DNA from: Mycobacterium conspicuum
GTDB lineage: Bacteria; Actinomycetota; Actinomycetes; Mycobacteriales; Mycobacteriaceae
Length of the DNA: 64,000 bases
NCBI RefSeq assembly: GCF_010730195.1
Contig: NZ_AP022613.1
Coordinates: forward strand, 5,518,001-5,582,000
Direction: 5' to 3'
Each line of letters opens with the position of its first letter. The first letter of the stretch is position 1. Of the stretch, positions 41,902-51,016 are shown one piece after another. The position numbers and the translations under genes were made by a program. The notes below the pieces were generated by a model. It saw nothing but the letters and a program-made list of their open reading frames with translations, was not told the DNA's origin and searched no databases.

Positions 41902-43098
41902 TCACAACACGCCGCGGGCGCGCAGGTCGTCGAGTTCATCCGAGGTCAAGCCGAGTAGCTCGCCATAGACCTCGGCATTGTGTTCGCCCAGACGCGGTCC
42001 CAGACGGTCAACTGTGCCGGACGTCAACGAGAACCGCGGCACTGGGGCCTGTACCGTCATCGGCCCGAGCTCGTCGTCCTCGACCGAGACGAACACGCCG
42101 CGATGCGCCAGCTGCTCGTCGGCGACCAGGTCACGGATGTCGTACACCGGGGCCGCGGCCACCTCGTGTTTCTCGAAGGCCGCCATGGCTTCCGAAAGCG
42201 TCTTGGTGCCAACCCAATCCGCCACTACGGCGTCGACCTCGCGGGCACGGGCGAGGCGTCGTTGCGGGTCGGAGAAGTCCGGGTCTTCGAGCAGGTCGTC
42301 GCGCCCGATCGCCCGAAACACCCGCAACGCCAACGCCGGTGAACTCCCGGACATGGCCAGCCAGTGCCCGTCGGCGGTCTGGTAGGTATTGCGCGGCGCC
42401 GAGATGTCCCAGCGGTTGCCGGCGCGCTCGGGCACCAGCCCCAATTGGTCGTAGCCCAACAGCGTCTGCTCCAAAAGCCGGGCGAGTGGGTCGATGAGGT
42501 TGACGTCGATCAGCTGCCCGGGTCCGCCGTGCACGTCGCGGTGGTAGAGCGCCATCATCACCGCGTAGGTGGCATTCAACGACGCGACGCCATCGGCGAG
42601 CATGAACGGCGGCAGCGTGGGCGGGCCACCGGCGGGCCCGGTGATGTGGGCGAATCCGCTCATCGCTTCCCCGAGCGTGCCGAAACCCGGGCGCTCACTC
42701 TTCGGCCCGGTCAACCCGTAGCCGGTGATGTGCAGCATCACGATCCGGTCATTGACGGCGCGCAAACTTTCGTAGTCCAGGCCCCATTTGCGTAACGTCT
42801 GCGGCCGGGTGTTGAAGATGGCAACATCGGCGTGCTCGACCAGGCGCCGCACCAGCGCCTGGCCTTCGACGCAGCGCAGGTCCAAGGTGATCGATCGCTT
42901 GTTGCGCGACAACGACTTCCACATCAGGCCGACGCCATCACGCTGATGGCCCCATCCGCGGATCGGATCACCGTGCCGCGGATCCTCGACCTTGATCACC
43001 TCGGCGCCGAACTCGCCCAGATAGGTGGCGACCAGCGGCGCGGCCGCCAAAGTGGCGAGGTCGAGCACGCGAATACCGTCAAGCATTTGCACTGGCAT
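41902..43098 (-). CDS. CaiB/BaiF family CoA-transferase
   Basis: 398 residues from ATG 43098 (an ATG at 43086 is an alternative; no strong ribosome site at either). VLDLATLAAAPLVATYLGEFGAEVIKVEDP, SLSRNKRSITLDLR, ADVAIFNTRPQTLRKWGLDYESLRAVNDRIVMLHITGYG, and the catalytic Asp in MLADGVASLNATYAVM. Class III transferases move CoA between carboxylic acids. Overlaps the LLM monooxygenase gene by 20 bp. Confidence 0.9.
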   Translation of the reverse strand: MPVQMLDGIRVLDLATLAAAPLVATYLGEFGAEVIKVEDPRHGDPIRGWGHQRDGVGLMWKSLSRNKRSITLDLRCVEGQALVRRLVEHADVAIFNTRPQTLRKWGLDYESLRAVNDRIVMLHITGYGLTGPKSERPGFGTLGEAMSGFAHITGPAGGPPTLPPFMLADGVASLNATYAVMMALYHRDVHGGPGQLIDVNLIDPLARLLEQTLLGYDQLGLVPERAGNRWDISAPRNTYQTADGHWLAMSGSSPALALRVFRAIGRDDLLEDPDFSDPQRRLARAREVDAVVADWVGTKTLSEAMAAFEKHEVAAAPVYDIRDLVADEQLAHRGVFVSVEDDELGPMTVQAPVPRFSLTSGTVDRLGPRLGEHNAEVYGELLGLTSDELDDLRARGVL

Positions 43099-44452
43099 GG
43101 ACCCGTTTGTTTGAAGGCCGTTGCAGCCCAAGGTGTCCCCGCAACGTCGACGACTCGTACTCGGTGCGGAACAGCCCGCGGCGCTGCAGCTGCGGGACCA
43201 CCATCCGCACCACGTCTTCGAACGCACCCGGCAAATGCGTCGCCGCCAGGACGAAGCCATCGCACGCGCCGCTTTCGAACCAATCCGCCATCTGATCGGC
43301 GACCTGTTCCCCGGTCCCGACGAACCGCGGCCCCTGCAGCAGCGTGGCCCGGTGGCCCGCCAGGTCACGCACCGTCACGGTGTCCCCGCCGATGTGGGTG
43401 CGCAGATTTTGCACCAGGCCACGGATACCGGAGGCCGACGCGATGAGCTCATCGGTAACCGGGTCGTCCAGATCGTGTTGCGCGAAGTCGTAATTCATCA
43501 ACTCCGACAACAGTGTCAGCGATGCCATGGGGTGCACCAAATCGTTCAGGAACAAGGCTTCGCGGTCCTTGGCGTGCGCCTCGGATTCGCCGACCACAGC
43601 GTAAGCCATCGGGCAGATGCGCACCGTAGCAGGATCGCGTCCGGCGTCGGCGATGCGATCCTTTTGGTCGGTGTAGTGGCTGCGCGCGACGTCCAGCCCG
43701 GGGTCGCCGGTGAAGATCAATTCGGCCCAGCGGGAAGCGAACTCCCGTCCGCGCCCTGACGAACCGGCCTGGATGATGACCGGTCTCCCCTGCGGTGTGC
43801 GCGGCACGGTCAGTGGACCGCGCGCGGAGAAGTAACGGCCTGAGTGGCCCAGTTCGTGGACCTTGGCGGGATCGGCGAACTGCCCTGACTCGCGGTTATG
43901 CAGGAGGGCGTCGTCCTCCCAGGTATCCCACAGGCCGGTCACCACATCCATGAATTCGTCGGCACGGTCGTAGCGTTCGTCGTGTCCGAGGTGGGCCTCG
44001 ACGCCGAAGTTCTGGGCCTCGCTGTCGTTGACCGAGGTGACGACGTTCCACGCGGCCCGCCCGTGCGAAAGGTGGTCGAGCGAGGCGAAGGTTCTAGCGA
44101 CGTGAAACGGAGCGTAGTAGGTGGTCGAGTACGTCGCACCAAGCCCAATGCGCGATGTCGCCTGCGCCAGGACGCCGAGCACCACGCCGAGGTCGAGCTT
44201 GACCGGCCGGGCTCCGTAGTGCACCGCTTCGTTGACCGATCCGCCGTACACGCCCGGCATCGCCAGGCGGTCGTCGAAGAACATCAGATCGAAGCAGCCT
44301 TCTTCGAGCTGCCGCCCGATTTTCGCGTAGTAGGAGGCATCAAGGTAGTGGTGCTCGGTCGCGGGATGCCGCCACGATCCTGCGTAGACCGAGGTGCTGC
44401 CCGCCTGCATGAAGGCAACCAGCGCCATCTTGTCGTGTCGTCGATCAGCCAT
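43079..44452 (-). CDS. NtaA/SnaA/DszA-type FMN-dependent monooxygenase
   Basis: 457 residues, long LLM subclass. ALVAFMQAGSTSVYAGSWRHP, RIGLGATYSTTYYAPFHVARTFASLDHLSHGRAAWNVVTSVNDSEAQNFG and GRPVIIQAGSSGRGREFASRWAELIFT are diagnostic for the two-component NtaA/DszA group, which uses FMNH2 from a separate reductase to attack sulfones, chelators or xenobiotics. First gene of the operon, divergent from the GntR gene, with a palindrome in the 60-bp gap. Confidence 0.9.
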   Translation of the reverse strand: MADRRHDKMALVAFMQAGSTSVYAGSWRHPATEHHYLDASYYAKIGRQLEEGCFDLMFFDDRLAMPGVYGGSVNEAVHYGARPVKLDLGVVLGVLAQATSRIGLGATYSTTYYAPFHVARTFASLDHLSHGRAAWNVVTSVNDSEAQNFGVEAHLGHDERYDRADEFMDVVTGLWDTWEDDALLHNRESGQFADPAKVHELGHSGRYFSARGPLTVPRTPQGRPVIIQAGSSGRGREFASRWAELIFTGDPGLDVARSHYTDQKDRIADAGRDPATVRICPMAYAVVGESEAHAKDREALFLNDLVHPMASLTLLSELMNYDFAQHDLDDPVTDELIASASGIRGLVQNLRTHIGGDTVTVRDLAGHRATLLQGPRFVGTGEQVADQMADWFESGACDGFVLAATHLPGAFEDVVRMVVPQLQRRGLFRTEYESSTLRGHLGLQRPSNKRVHASANA

Positions 44453-44466
44453 GTTCGGAACCTAAC

Positions 44467-44482
44467 ATCTGATATATCAGAT
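44467..44482. promoter_or_regulatory. Palindromic operator between LLM operon and GntR gene
   Basis: ATCTGATATATCAGAT, a perfect 16-bp palindrome centred in the divergent gap (44453-44512). AT-rich, symmetrical sites of this kind are typical for FadR-subfamily GntR repressors, so it is the likely target of the protein at 44513-45157. Confidence 0.75.
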
Positions 44483-44512
44483 TTCAAATGTGGCATTTGG
44501 TAGCATGCGCGA

Positions 44513-45157
44513 ATGGCAGCCATCGACATCTCCGGCACCGTGCGGGAACGCGCCGCGCGCGAACTGCGCGATCGCATTCTCACCGGCGCCCTGCCCGCCG
44601 GCTCACGCGTCGATCTCGACGCCATCACCGAGGAGTTCGCGACGAGCCGCACGCCGGTGCGCGAAGCACTGCTCGAGTTGTCCTTCGAGGGCCTGGTTCA
44701 AGTCGCGCCACGGAGCGGGATCACGGTCCTCGGCATCAGCCCGGAGGACGTCCTGGACAGCTTCACCATCTTGGGCGTGCTGACGGGGCAGGCGGCCGCG
44801 TGGGCTGCCGAGCGAATCGAGCCCGACGAACTCGCGATGCTGCGCGAGCTCGCCGCCGACGTCGCCGCGCGCTCCGGCGACGACAGCATCGGCGAGGCGA
44901 ATTGGCATTTTCACCAAAAGATTCACCACGCCGCGCACTCGCCACGGCTGATGACCCAGATCAAGCAGGCGGCACGCGTGGTGCCGAGCAACTTTCTCAC
45001 CTTGTTCCCCGACCACGAGAAGCATTCGCTCGACGAGCACCAACAGCTGCTCGACGCGCTCGGCGACAAAGACGCCGAGCGGGCGCGCGCGATCGCCGAG
45101 CGGCATGTGTTGGATGCGGGTCGGTCGCTGGTGGACTGGCTGGAGCCGCGAGGCTAG
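44513..45157 (+). CDS. GntR family regulator, FadR/VanR (FCD) type
   Basis: 214 residues. Winged helix: ARELRDRILTGALPAGSRVDLDAITEEFATSRTPVREALLELSFEGLVQVAPRSG, with the usual SRTPVREAL recognition helix. The FCD domain carries metal/effector residues (D, NWHFHQKIHHAAHSPRL, H in DEHQQLLDAL and ERHV). Divergent from the monooxygenase-CaiB-CitE operon. Expected effector is a carboxylic acid or its CoA ester. Its stop overlaps the cyclase gene end by 4 bp. Confidence 0.9.
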   Translation: MAAIDISGTVRERAARELRDRILTGALPAGSRVDLDAITEEFATSRTPVREALLELSFEGLVQVAPRSGITVLGISPEDVLDSFTILGVLTGQAAAWAAERIEPDELAMLRELAADVAARSGDDSIGEANWHFHQKIHHAAHSPRLMTQIKQAARVVPSNFLTLFPDHEKHSLDEHQQLLDALGDKDAERARAIAERHVLDAGRSLVDWLEPRG

Positions 45158-48100
45158 CCCTGCCGTGAAGCGAGCGGTTCGAATCCGGCCGCTGCAGCTT
45201 TGGCTCTGAAGCTCTCCATGAACTGCTGGTGGGCAAACGCGTCTCCCTGCGCTTGCGCGAGCAGACCGCGCAAGCGCAGAACCGTGAGTTCGTGGTGGAG
45301 ATATTCGGGGCCCGGGGACGAGGCCGCCAGTCGGTCCATGGCGATCTGCGCATCTGCCAAGTCCCTATCGCCGCGGCGAGCTAGCAGCGATTCGACCAAA
45401 ACCGTGGCGGCCAGCCATACCCAGAACATTTCGCCGGTCTCAAAGTCGTCGTCGAAGACCGATCGGGCCAAATCGATCGCCTTATCGATCTCGCCGGTTC
45501 GAGCCAGCTCCCTGGCTAGGTAGGGGTCAACTATCGGTATCGCCACTCTGACGAAGCGGCCGCGCTCGGCCGACTCACGTACTCGGCGAAGCAGCGAAAG
45601 GCCTTCATCCCGTTCGAGACCGCCGCGCTGGATCAGCGTCAGCCCGTGGGTCAGTTGGGCGAGGCCCAGGAGGAAGTCATCGCCGGCCTGCTCCGCTATC
45701 CGCAACGCGAAGCTAGTTTCGGCTACGGCGGTTCCATCGGCGACCAGAACCCCGAATGGTATGGCGCCGACGTACTTCCACATGATCGCGCTGACATGGC
45801 TGGTCGCGTCGAACCGGGACGCCATCGCAACGGCTGCATCGGCGTCCTCTTTCCAGCCCGCGATACCCAGTCGCATTTTGGCCAGGCCCGTAATGCCAAG
45901 CGTCATGGATAGCGGCGAACCGAGGATCAGGTTGCCCATGGTGGGATCACCGTCCGCCAGATCAATGACCCGCTGCCCTAGGCGTACCGCCTCCACAACC
46001 TCACCGGCTTCAGAGTAGGCGTAGAGCGCGGCTTGGAACAGCCCGACGGTCAGTGCGGGGTCTCCGATCGCGTCCACCAGCTCGGTGAACTCCGGGCAGA
46101 GGTCGGCGGCATCGCGCGGGCGCCCGTTGGTTGCCATCGCCAGAATCGCTCCGGACATGCCAATCGCGAGCGAAACTTTGTCGCCGGCCGTCGCGCACAG
46201 TTCGTGGAGTTCGTCGAATCCCACGTCGTCGAAGCCGACATTCGCCAGGAATGCTGTGGCGCACAACAAAGTTCTGGGCTCGATTTGCATCCGCAGCCGG
46301 TCCGGGTCTTCGGCAGCTAGGCGGTCGGCGACCTGACGGGCCCGCGCCCAGCTCGCCCTAGCCGCGGCGCGGTCGCGGAAGTTGGACCACGCGGCAGCGC
46401 GCATGTGCCAGTCAAACGCTGCGTGTGGGTCATCGGCGGCTTCGAGGTGTTCGGCGATCAGCGCGGCGTTTTCATCGCTTCCGGAATCCCCCTGTTGAAT
46501 GACGTCGGCCACGCGTCTGTGCAACTCGGCACGCCCTGCCTTGAGCTGCGACTCGTAGGCGACCGTGGGGATCAGCGGGTGCCGAAAAGCAAACTCGGCG
46601 TGCGGGGTGAATCGCACCTGATCGATCAGTTCCACCGCCATGAGCTCGGTGAGAGCTTCATCGGGAGACCCGTTGTCCCCGAGCACAATTGCGAGTACGT
46701 CCGGCCGGAACCGCGCCCCGATGACCGCCCCGGCGTACAGCGCTTGTTTGGCCGCGGCCGCCAAGCGGTCGATGCGTGCGGCGATGGTGGCCTGCAGCGT
46801 GCCCGGCAGGCTGATCGCGACACTGTCGTCGCGGCATTCATAGTGTCCCTGCTCGCCGTAAAGGACGCCTCGCCCGGCGAGGTCACGGACGATCTCTTCG
46901 GCGAAGAAAGGGTTCCCAGCGGCCTGCTCAGCGATCTGCTGAGCCAATCCTGTGACCGACGGGTGCGATCCCAACAACTCGCGTATCAGTGCAAGAGTTT
47001 GCGAGGTATTCAGTGGGCCCAGGGCGATCGTCTGGGCGCCGGAGGTATGCGACAGAGTGCCCCGATATTCGGGACGGTAGGTGATCAGCACAAGCGACCG
47101 GGTTTGGGGGACCACAGTCGCGAACTCGGCGAGCATCGTCTCGCTGGCCTCGTCGATCCAGTGCGCGTCCTCGACCACGAAGAGCGCAGGGGTGGTGCGG
47201 GCCAGCGCGGCCGCGTTGAGCATGGCACCCAGCCGGCGTCGACGGGCGTCGGGAGTGATGGCAGGCAATGCGACTGCGGGATCGGCGATCCTGAGCAGAT
47301 CGTCGAGCAACAGCAGATCCTCAGGGCTGGCGTCAGGTATGCGTGTGCGCACCCGTGCCCGCGCGACCTGGGCGGCGACATCGCTGATTCCGAATACGGC
47401 TTGTAGTAGCCGTCCGACCACATGGAAAGGCACGTCTCGGGTGTGCGATTCGCAATAGGTGCTGAAAACGTCCAGCCCGCGGCCGATTGCCAGTTGCACC
47501 GCCTCGCCGACTGCCCGGCTTTTTCCAATGCCCGCGGGGCCCACCACCCCGACCACACAGCCGTTTCCGTCGATCGACTGATCCAAAATCCCCGCGATAG
47601 TGTTCAACTCCCAGGTTCGACCAACCAGGGTCGGTTCGCGTCGTTGGGGCGCTATGCGGTCAGCGCTCACGGCCAGCAGACGACGCGCCGGCACCGCGGC
47701 CTTTGAACCCTTGATGCGCACCATTTCCAAGTCGCCGAGGAGCGCCACATTTTCGACCAGCCGCGCAGTGGATTCGCTCAGCATCACCCCACCGGGCGGG
47801 GCCACCGACTCCATCCGCTGCGCCATGCCCACCTGCTCGCCGATCGCGGTGTAACCGGCTGCACCAGAACCAATTTCACCGGCAACAACCTGGCCGGAGT
47901 TGAGCCCGACCCGTACCTGCACCGCAATGCCGTCGTCGCGTCGCCTTATTTCGCCGGCCAGCTTTTGGATCTCGCCTTGGATATTTAGCGCGGCCAGACA
48001 GGCACGCAGCGCGTGGTCCTCCAGCGCCGCCGGCGCGCCGAACACGGCCATGATCCCGTCGCCGGTGAATTTGTCGACAGTGCCGCCGTACCGCTCGACG

Positions 48101-48324
48101 GCCACCGCCGAGCGACTGAACACCTGCGTCACGACATCACGCAACGCCTCTGGACCTAACGCCGCGGCAAGTTGCATCGAGCCCACCACATCGGCAAACA
48201 ACACCGTCACCTGTTTGTACTCGGCCTGCTCACGTCCGGCGCTCACCGAGGCGCCACAGCCGTCGCAGAACCTGGCGCCGTCGCGAAGCCCCAGGCCGCA
48301 CGCCCGACAGGACCGCACCGCCAT
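45154..48324 (-). CDS. Zinc-ribbon, class III cyclase-like, AAA-ATPase and TPR regulator
   Basis: 1056 residues from ATG 48324 (GGAGGT upstream). Order: zinc ribbon Cys6/Cys9/Cys20/Cys23; cyclase homology domain (about 35-220) with metal Asp45 and Asp88 and Lys84; ATPase domain with P-loop GPAGIGKS (261-268) and Walker B LFVVEDAHWID; then a long helical TPR-like C-terminus. The cyclase motif usually reading VN-x-A-x-R is VGMAQR: the transition-state Asn is Gly165 while Arg169 remains. Catalysis is thus doubtful and the domain may only sense nucleotides. Resembles large mycobacterial AAA-type signal proteins. Confidence 0.88.
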   Translation of the reverse strand: MAVRSCRACGLGLRDGARFCDGCGASVSAGREQAEYKQVTVLFADVVGSMQLAAALGPEALRDVVTQVFSRSAVAVERYGGTVDKFTGDGIMAVFGAPAALEDHALRACLAALNIQGEIQKLAGEIRRRDDGIAVQVRVGLNSGQVVAGEIGSGAAGYTAIGEQVGMAQRMESVAPPGGVMLSESTARLVENVALLGDLEMVRIKGSKAAVPARRLLAVSADRIAPQRREPTLVGRTWELNTIAGILDQSIDGNGCVVGVVGPAGIGKSRAVGEAVQLAIGRGLDVFSTYCESHTRDVPFHVVGRLLQAVFGISDVAAQVARARVRTRIPDASPEDLLLLDDLLRIADPAVALPAITPDARRRRLGAMLNAAALARTTPALFVVEDAHWIDEASETMLAEFATVVPQTRSLVLITYRPEYRGTLSHTSGAQTIALGPLNTSQTLALIRELLGSHPSVTGLAQQIAEQAAGNPFFAEEIVRDLAGRGVLYGEQGHYECRDDSVAISLPGTLQATIAARIDRLAAAAKQALYAGAVIGARFRPDVLAIVLGDNGSPDEALTELMAVELIDQVRFTPHAEFAFRHPLIPTVAYESQLKAGRAELHRRVADVIQQGDSGSDENAALIAEHLEAADDPHAAFDWHMRAAAWSNFRDRAAARASWARARQVADRLAAEDPDRLRMQIEPRTLLCATAFLANVGFDDVGFDELHELCATAGDKVSLAIGMSGAILAMATNGRPRDAADLCPEFTELVDAIGDPALTVGLFQAALYAYSEAGEVVEAVRLGQRVIDLADGDPTMGNLILGSPLSMTLGITGLAKMRLGIAGWKEDADAAVAMASRFDATSHVSAIMWKYVGAIPFGVLVADGTAVAETSFALRIAEQAGDDFLLGLAQLTHGLTLIQRGGLERDEGLSLLRRVRESAERGRFVRVAIPIVDPYLARELARTGEIDKAIDLARSVFDDDFETGEMFWVWLAATVLVESLLARRGDRDLADAQIAMDRLAASSPGPEYLHHELTVLRLRGLLAQAQGDAFAHQQFMESFRAKAAAAGFEPLASRQG

Positions 48325-48644
48325 CCGACCTCCGCTACAAGTGGGCACTGGCCGAGCATCCGATGGCCCAACCATAGGCTGCCGTCGCCGTACTTGCGGC
48401 AAATCCCCGTGCCGAGGTTCGAGTGCGGCAATACCTCCCCGAACGCCGTTGACCAGCGGCGCGACATTCGCCGGGCAGACCATTGTGCGGCTGCTTGGGT
48501 GCGGCGGAGGAGCGAAATCTACCTGGCCCAACGTCGCCGGCTGCCGCGGCGCGACGCGCAGATCCGCCCGAACACCGACGTCGGGAGGCGGTTGGCTAGC
48601 CGCTCGAAAGCGCGCTCAACACGCCGCGGCCTTTACAGGCTGGC
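48325..48644. other. 320-bp stretch without a recognisable gene
   Basis: Between the cyclase start and the DUF2237 gene I find no frame with coding character, RNA gene or convincing repeat. It should hold the promoter of the cyclase gene on the minus strand. Confidence 0.5.
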
Positions 48645-49031
48645 CTACAAATTCGCTAGGTCGTCCGGAACGTCGACCTTGTGTTCCTCGAGGACCTCCA
48701 GCGGCACGACCTCGAGGGTGCGCTCGTGGGTGCTTGCCAGCACCACCGGCGCGGCACAGCCGTCCTGGTGGGCGCGAAGCCAGTTCAGCGCGGTGACGCA
48801 CCAGCGGTCCCCGGGCAGCAGGCCGGGGAACCGGTATTCGGGCACCGGCGTCAACAAGTCATTACCGATGGAGCGCTGGTGCTCCAGGAACTCCGCGGTC
48901 ATCACCGCGCAGATGGTGTGCCGGCCGATGTCTTCGGGTCCGGAAGAGCAGCAGCCGTCGCGGTAGAACCCCGTGAGCGGTTCATTGCTGCACGGCTCAA
49001 GCGGGCCACCCAGCACATTGCGATCAGGCAC
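48645..49031 (-). CDS. DUF2237 family protein
   Basis: 128 residues. NVLGGPLEPCSNEPLTGFYRDGCCSSGPEDIGRHTICAVMTAEFLEHQRSIGNDLLTPVPEYRFPGLLPGDRWCVTALNWLRA matches almost the entire DUF2237 pattern (LG-x2-L, TGF-x-RDG-C, H-x-VCAVMT, F-L-x-F/H, GNDL-TP, F-P-GL-x-GD-x-WC). Widespread in bacteria and plants; function unknown. The Cys and His residues suggest metal binding. Confidence 0.88.
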   Translation of the reverse strand: MPDRNVLGGPLEPCSNEPLTGFYRDGCCSSGPEDIGRHTICAVMTAEFLEHQRSIGNDLLTPVPEYRFPGLLPGDRWCVTALNWLRAHQDGCAAPVVLASTHERTLEVVPLEVLEEHKVDVPDDLANL

Positions 49032-49169
49032 GCGTCAAGTATCGCGCGCCTTGGACAAAGTTTGCAGGGAACGACACCATCTATTGAGCCGGCTGGGCCT
49101 CCCGACGGTCACGGTGGTAGGTGCCTACCCCCTCCTCACGACAGGTAGCTGCACGGTAGGTTCGACGCT

Positions 49170-49562
49170 GTGATACTTACCGGGGCATTCCTGGCCGAAC
49201 AGGCCGCGACAATAGACAACAAGCTCAACGTAGCGGGCGGCGTGCTGTCCAAATTCACCGTCGGACCCGACCGGTCGGCCAGCTTTGTTCTGGTGGTGCT
49301 GACGCGGGCCGACCCCGAAAACTCCGACGACCGTCGGGTCGAGGTAGAGCTGATCCCTCCGACGGGCGAGGCGCCCGTGCTGCGACGGTTCGAGGTGCCC
49401 GAAGCCTCGATCGGCGAATTCCCGGGATTCGCTTTCTTCGGCATCGACGCCAACCTGCCGGTCGACGGCCGCTGGGTGCTCGTGGTGACCGGCGGCAGCG
49501 AGGCGATCACCCTGCCGCTGCTGGTGGACACCTGGACGCCACCCCAATCGCTCGGCATCTGA
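49170..49562 (+). CDS. Hypothetical DUF6941-like beta protein
   Basis: 130 residues from GTG 49170. ILTGAFLAEQAATIDNKLNVAGGVLSKFTVGPDRSASFVLVVLTRADP, PTGEAPVLRRFEVPEASIGEFPGFAFFGIDANLPVDGRWVLVVTGGSE. The KLNVAGG segment and strand pattern suggest the DUF6941 group; tentative. A GGTAGGTGCCTACC palindrome lies 40 bp upstream (49116-49129). Convergent with the LLM gene. Confidence 0.72.
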   Translation: MILTGAFLAEQAATIDNKLNVAGGVLSKFTVGPDRSASFVLVVLTRADPENSDDRRVEVELIPPTGEAPVLRRFEVPEASIGEFPGFAFFGIDANLPVDGRWVLVVTGGSEAITLPLLVDTWTPPQSLGI

Positions 49563-49569
49563 CGAACCG

Positions 49570-50541
49570 CTAGCCGAGCGCCGGCAGCACGGCATCGGCG
49601 AGCAGCTGAACCGACTTCCACGCCTCGTCGATGGGCATGCCGCCGACCAGTGGATGCAACACGATCGGTCCGTACTGCTTATCACCGCGGACCTCGGCGA
49701 TGAGTTGCTCGGGCGTCAGGAAACGGTATCGCCCCGAGGCCCTGACCTCGTCCAGGGTTTTCACTCCGGGCAGGTGCATCAGAGACCGCTCGTCGGTTGA
49801 CCATTCGCCGTAAGTGACTGCCTCCCAGAGGATATGGCCACCCAGTTCCGCCCATGCCCGGTCCGGATCTTCGTGCAGGTAGATCATTCCGCGATTGGTC
49901 GGTCCCGGCATGATGACGAACGGGTTGATGCCGGCGCCGGCGCACAGCTCACGGTAGTAGGCGTCGATCTCGGGCAGGTGGTCGGCCAAGCTGAGCGGCA
50001 GCCCGAAGCGCGCCGCGCGCCGCGCGGTCGCGCGCGCGCCCCCGCCGACATACAGCGGTGGATGCGGCCGGGTCCAGGTGCCGGCGCAGACCCCCGCGTA
50101 GGGACCGGCGCCGGACCAAACCGTCAGCATGCGTTCGACCAGCTCGTCCATCAGCTTGCCGCGCTGACTGAAATCCGCTCCCAGCGCGTCATATTCGACC
50201 GTGCGATAACCCAGGCCCACGGTGGTATGTAGCCGTCCTCGACTCATGTTGTCCACGAGCGCGATGTCTTCGGCGAGCCGGACCGGGTTCCACAACGGCC
50301 CGAGCGCGCAGTCCACGCTCGCGATCAGGCGCTCGGTTCGCGCCAAAAACATCGCCGCGGCCATGATGGGGTTGCAGCTCCACCCGTGTCCCGTCGCGTG
50401 GTGTTCATCGACACTGATCGTGGTGATGCCGCGGGACTCGCCCCACTGAGCCATCTCGAGCGCGGCTGAGATCAGCTTGCTCTGTGTGCGTGGATCACCC
50501 TGCGGGGAACCGAAGTTGAACCGCAGCACCGGCAGCAACAC
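49570..50541 (-). CDS. LLM-class F420/flavin-dependent oxidoreductase
   Basis: 323 residues from GTG 50541, one base after the VOC gene stop. RFNFGSPQGDPRTQSKLISAALEMAQWGESRGITTISVDEHHATGHGWSCNPIMAAAMFLARTERL, DNMSRGRLHTTVGLGYR and PPLYVGGGARATARRAARFGLP are typical. Last gene of the four-gene operon with sulfotransferase, metallo-hydrolase and VOC protein. Substrate unknown. Confidence 0.87.
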   Translation of the reverse strand: MLLPVLRFNFGSPQGDPRTQSKLISAALEMAQWGESRGITTISVDEHHATGHGWSCNPIMAAAMFLARTERLIASVDCALGPLWNPVRLAEDIALVDNMSRGRLHTTVGLGYRTVEYDALGADFSQRGKLMDELVERMLTVWSGAGPYAGVCAGTWTRPHPPLYVGGGARATARRAARFGLPLSLADHLPEIDAYYRELCAGAGINPFVIMPGPTNRGMIYLHEDPDRAWAELGGHILWEAVTYGEWSTDERSLMHLPGVKTLDEVRASGRYRFLTPEQLIAEVRGDKQYGPIVLHPLVGGMPIDEAWKSVQLLADAVLPALG

Positions 50542-50542
50542 G

Positions 50543-51016
50543 TCAGGCTCCGTTGGGCTGTGATGCCGCCCGCAAGAAGGCCGGCCAATCGGGGAACAGC
50601 GCTCGGTCGACGATCTCGATGCGGGTACCGAAGGAGTCGACGTAGTAGGCGAACAGCGAAAGCTCCGATCCGCCAACATCTCCGGTCATTTCCAGAGTGA
50701 AGCCGTTACTCTCCAACACCCGCGCCGATTCGGCCAGGTTGTCGACGAAATAGCCGACGTGGTGGACGGCGTTACCCGGTGCCGCCGTCCACGGGGTGCC
50801 GGGGACTTCGTTGACAAGTTCGATGTGCGGGCTCTGCACCGAATAGACGATGGTGGAGGTCAGCTCGTGGGTTCCCGTCACGGTGCGGAACGGCAGCGTG
50901 TAGCTCATCGGGTTGATCCACTGGTAGCCCGCCAGCGCGGTGAGCCGCGCCATCGCGGCATCGAGATCGGGTACCACGATGCCGGTGTGGTAGAAGTCTT
51001 CGGGCCGGAGCGTCAT
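50543..51016 (-). CDS. VOC/glyoxalase superfamily protein
   Basis: 157 residues. Two beta-alpha-beta3 halves: FYHTGIVVPDLDAAMARLTALAGYQW and AVHHVGYFVDNLAESARVLESNGFTLEMT, with metal-ligand candidates His10, Glu (HIELVNE), His (VHHVGYF) and Glu (RIEIVDR). Could be a dioxygenase, isomerase or epimerase. Overlaps the metallo-hydrolase gene by ATGA. Confidence 0.85.
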   Translation of the reverse strand: MTLRPEDFYHTGIVVPDLDAAMARLTALAGYQWINPMSYTLPFRTVTGTHELTSTIVYSVQSPHIELVNEVPGTPWTAAPGNAVHHVGYFVDNLAESARVLESNGFTLEMTGDVGGSELSLFAYYVDSFGTRIEIVDRALFPDWPAFLRAASQPNGA

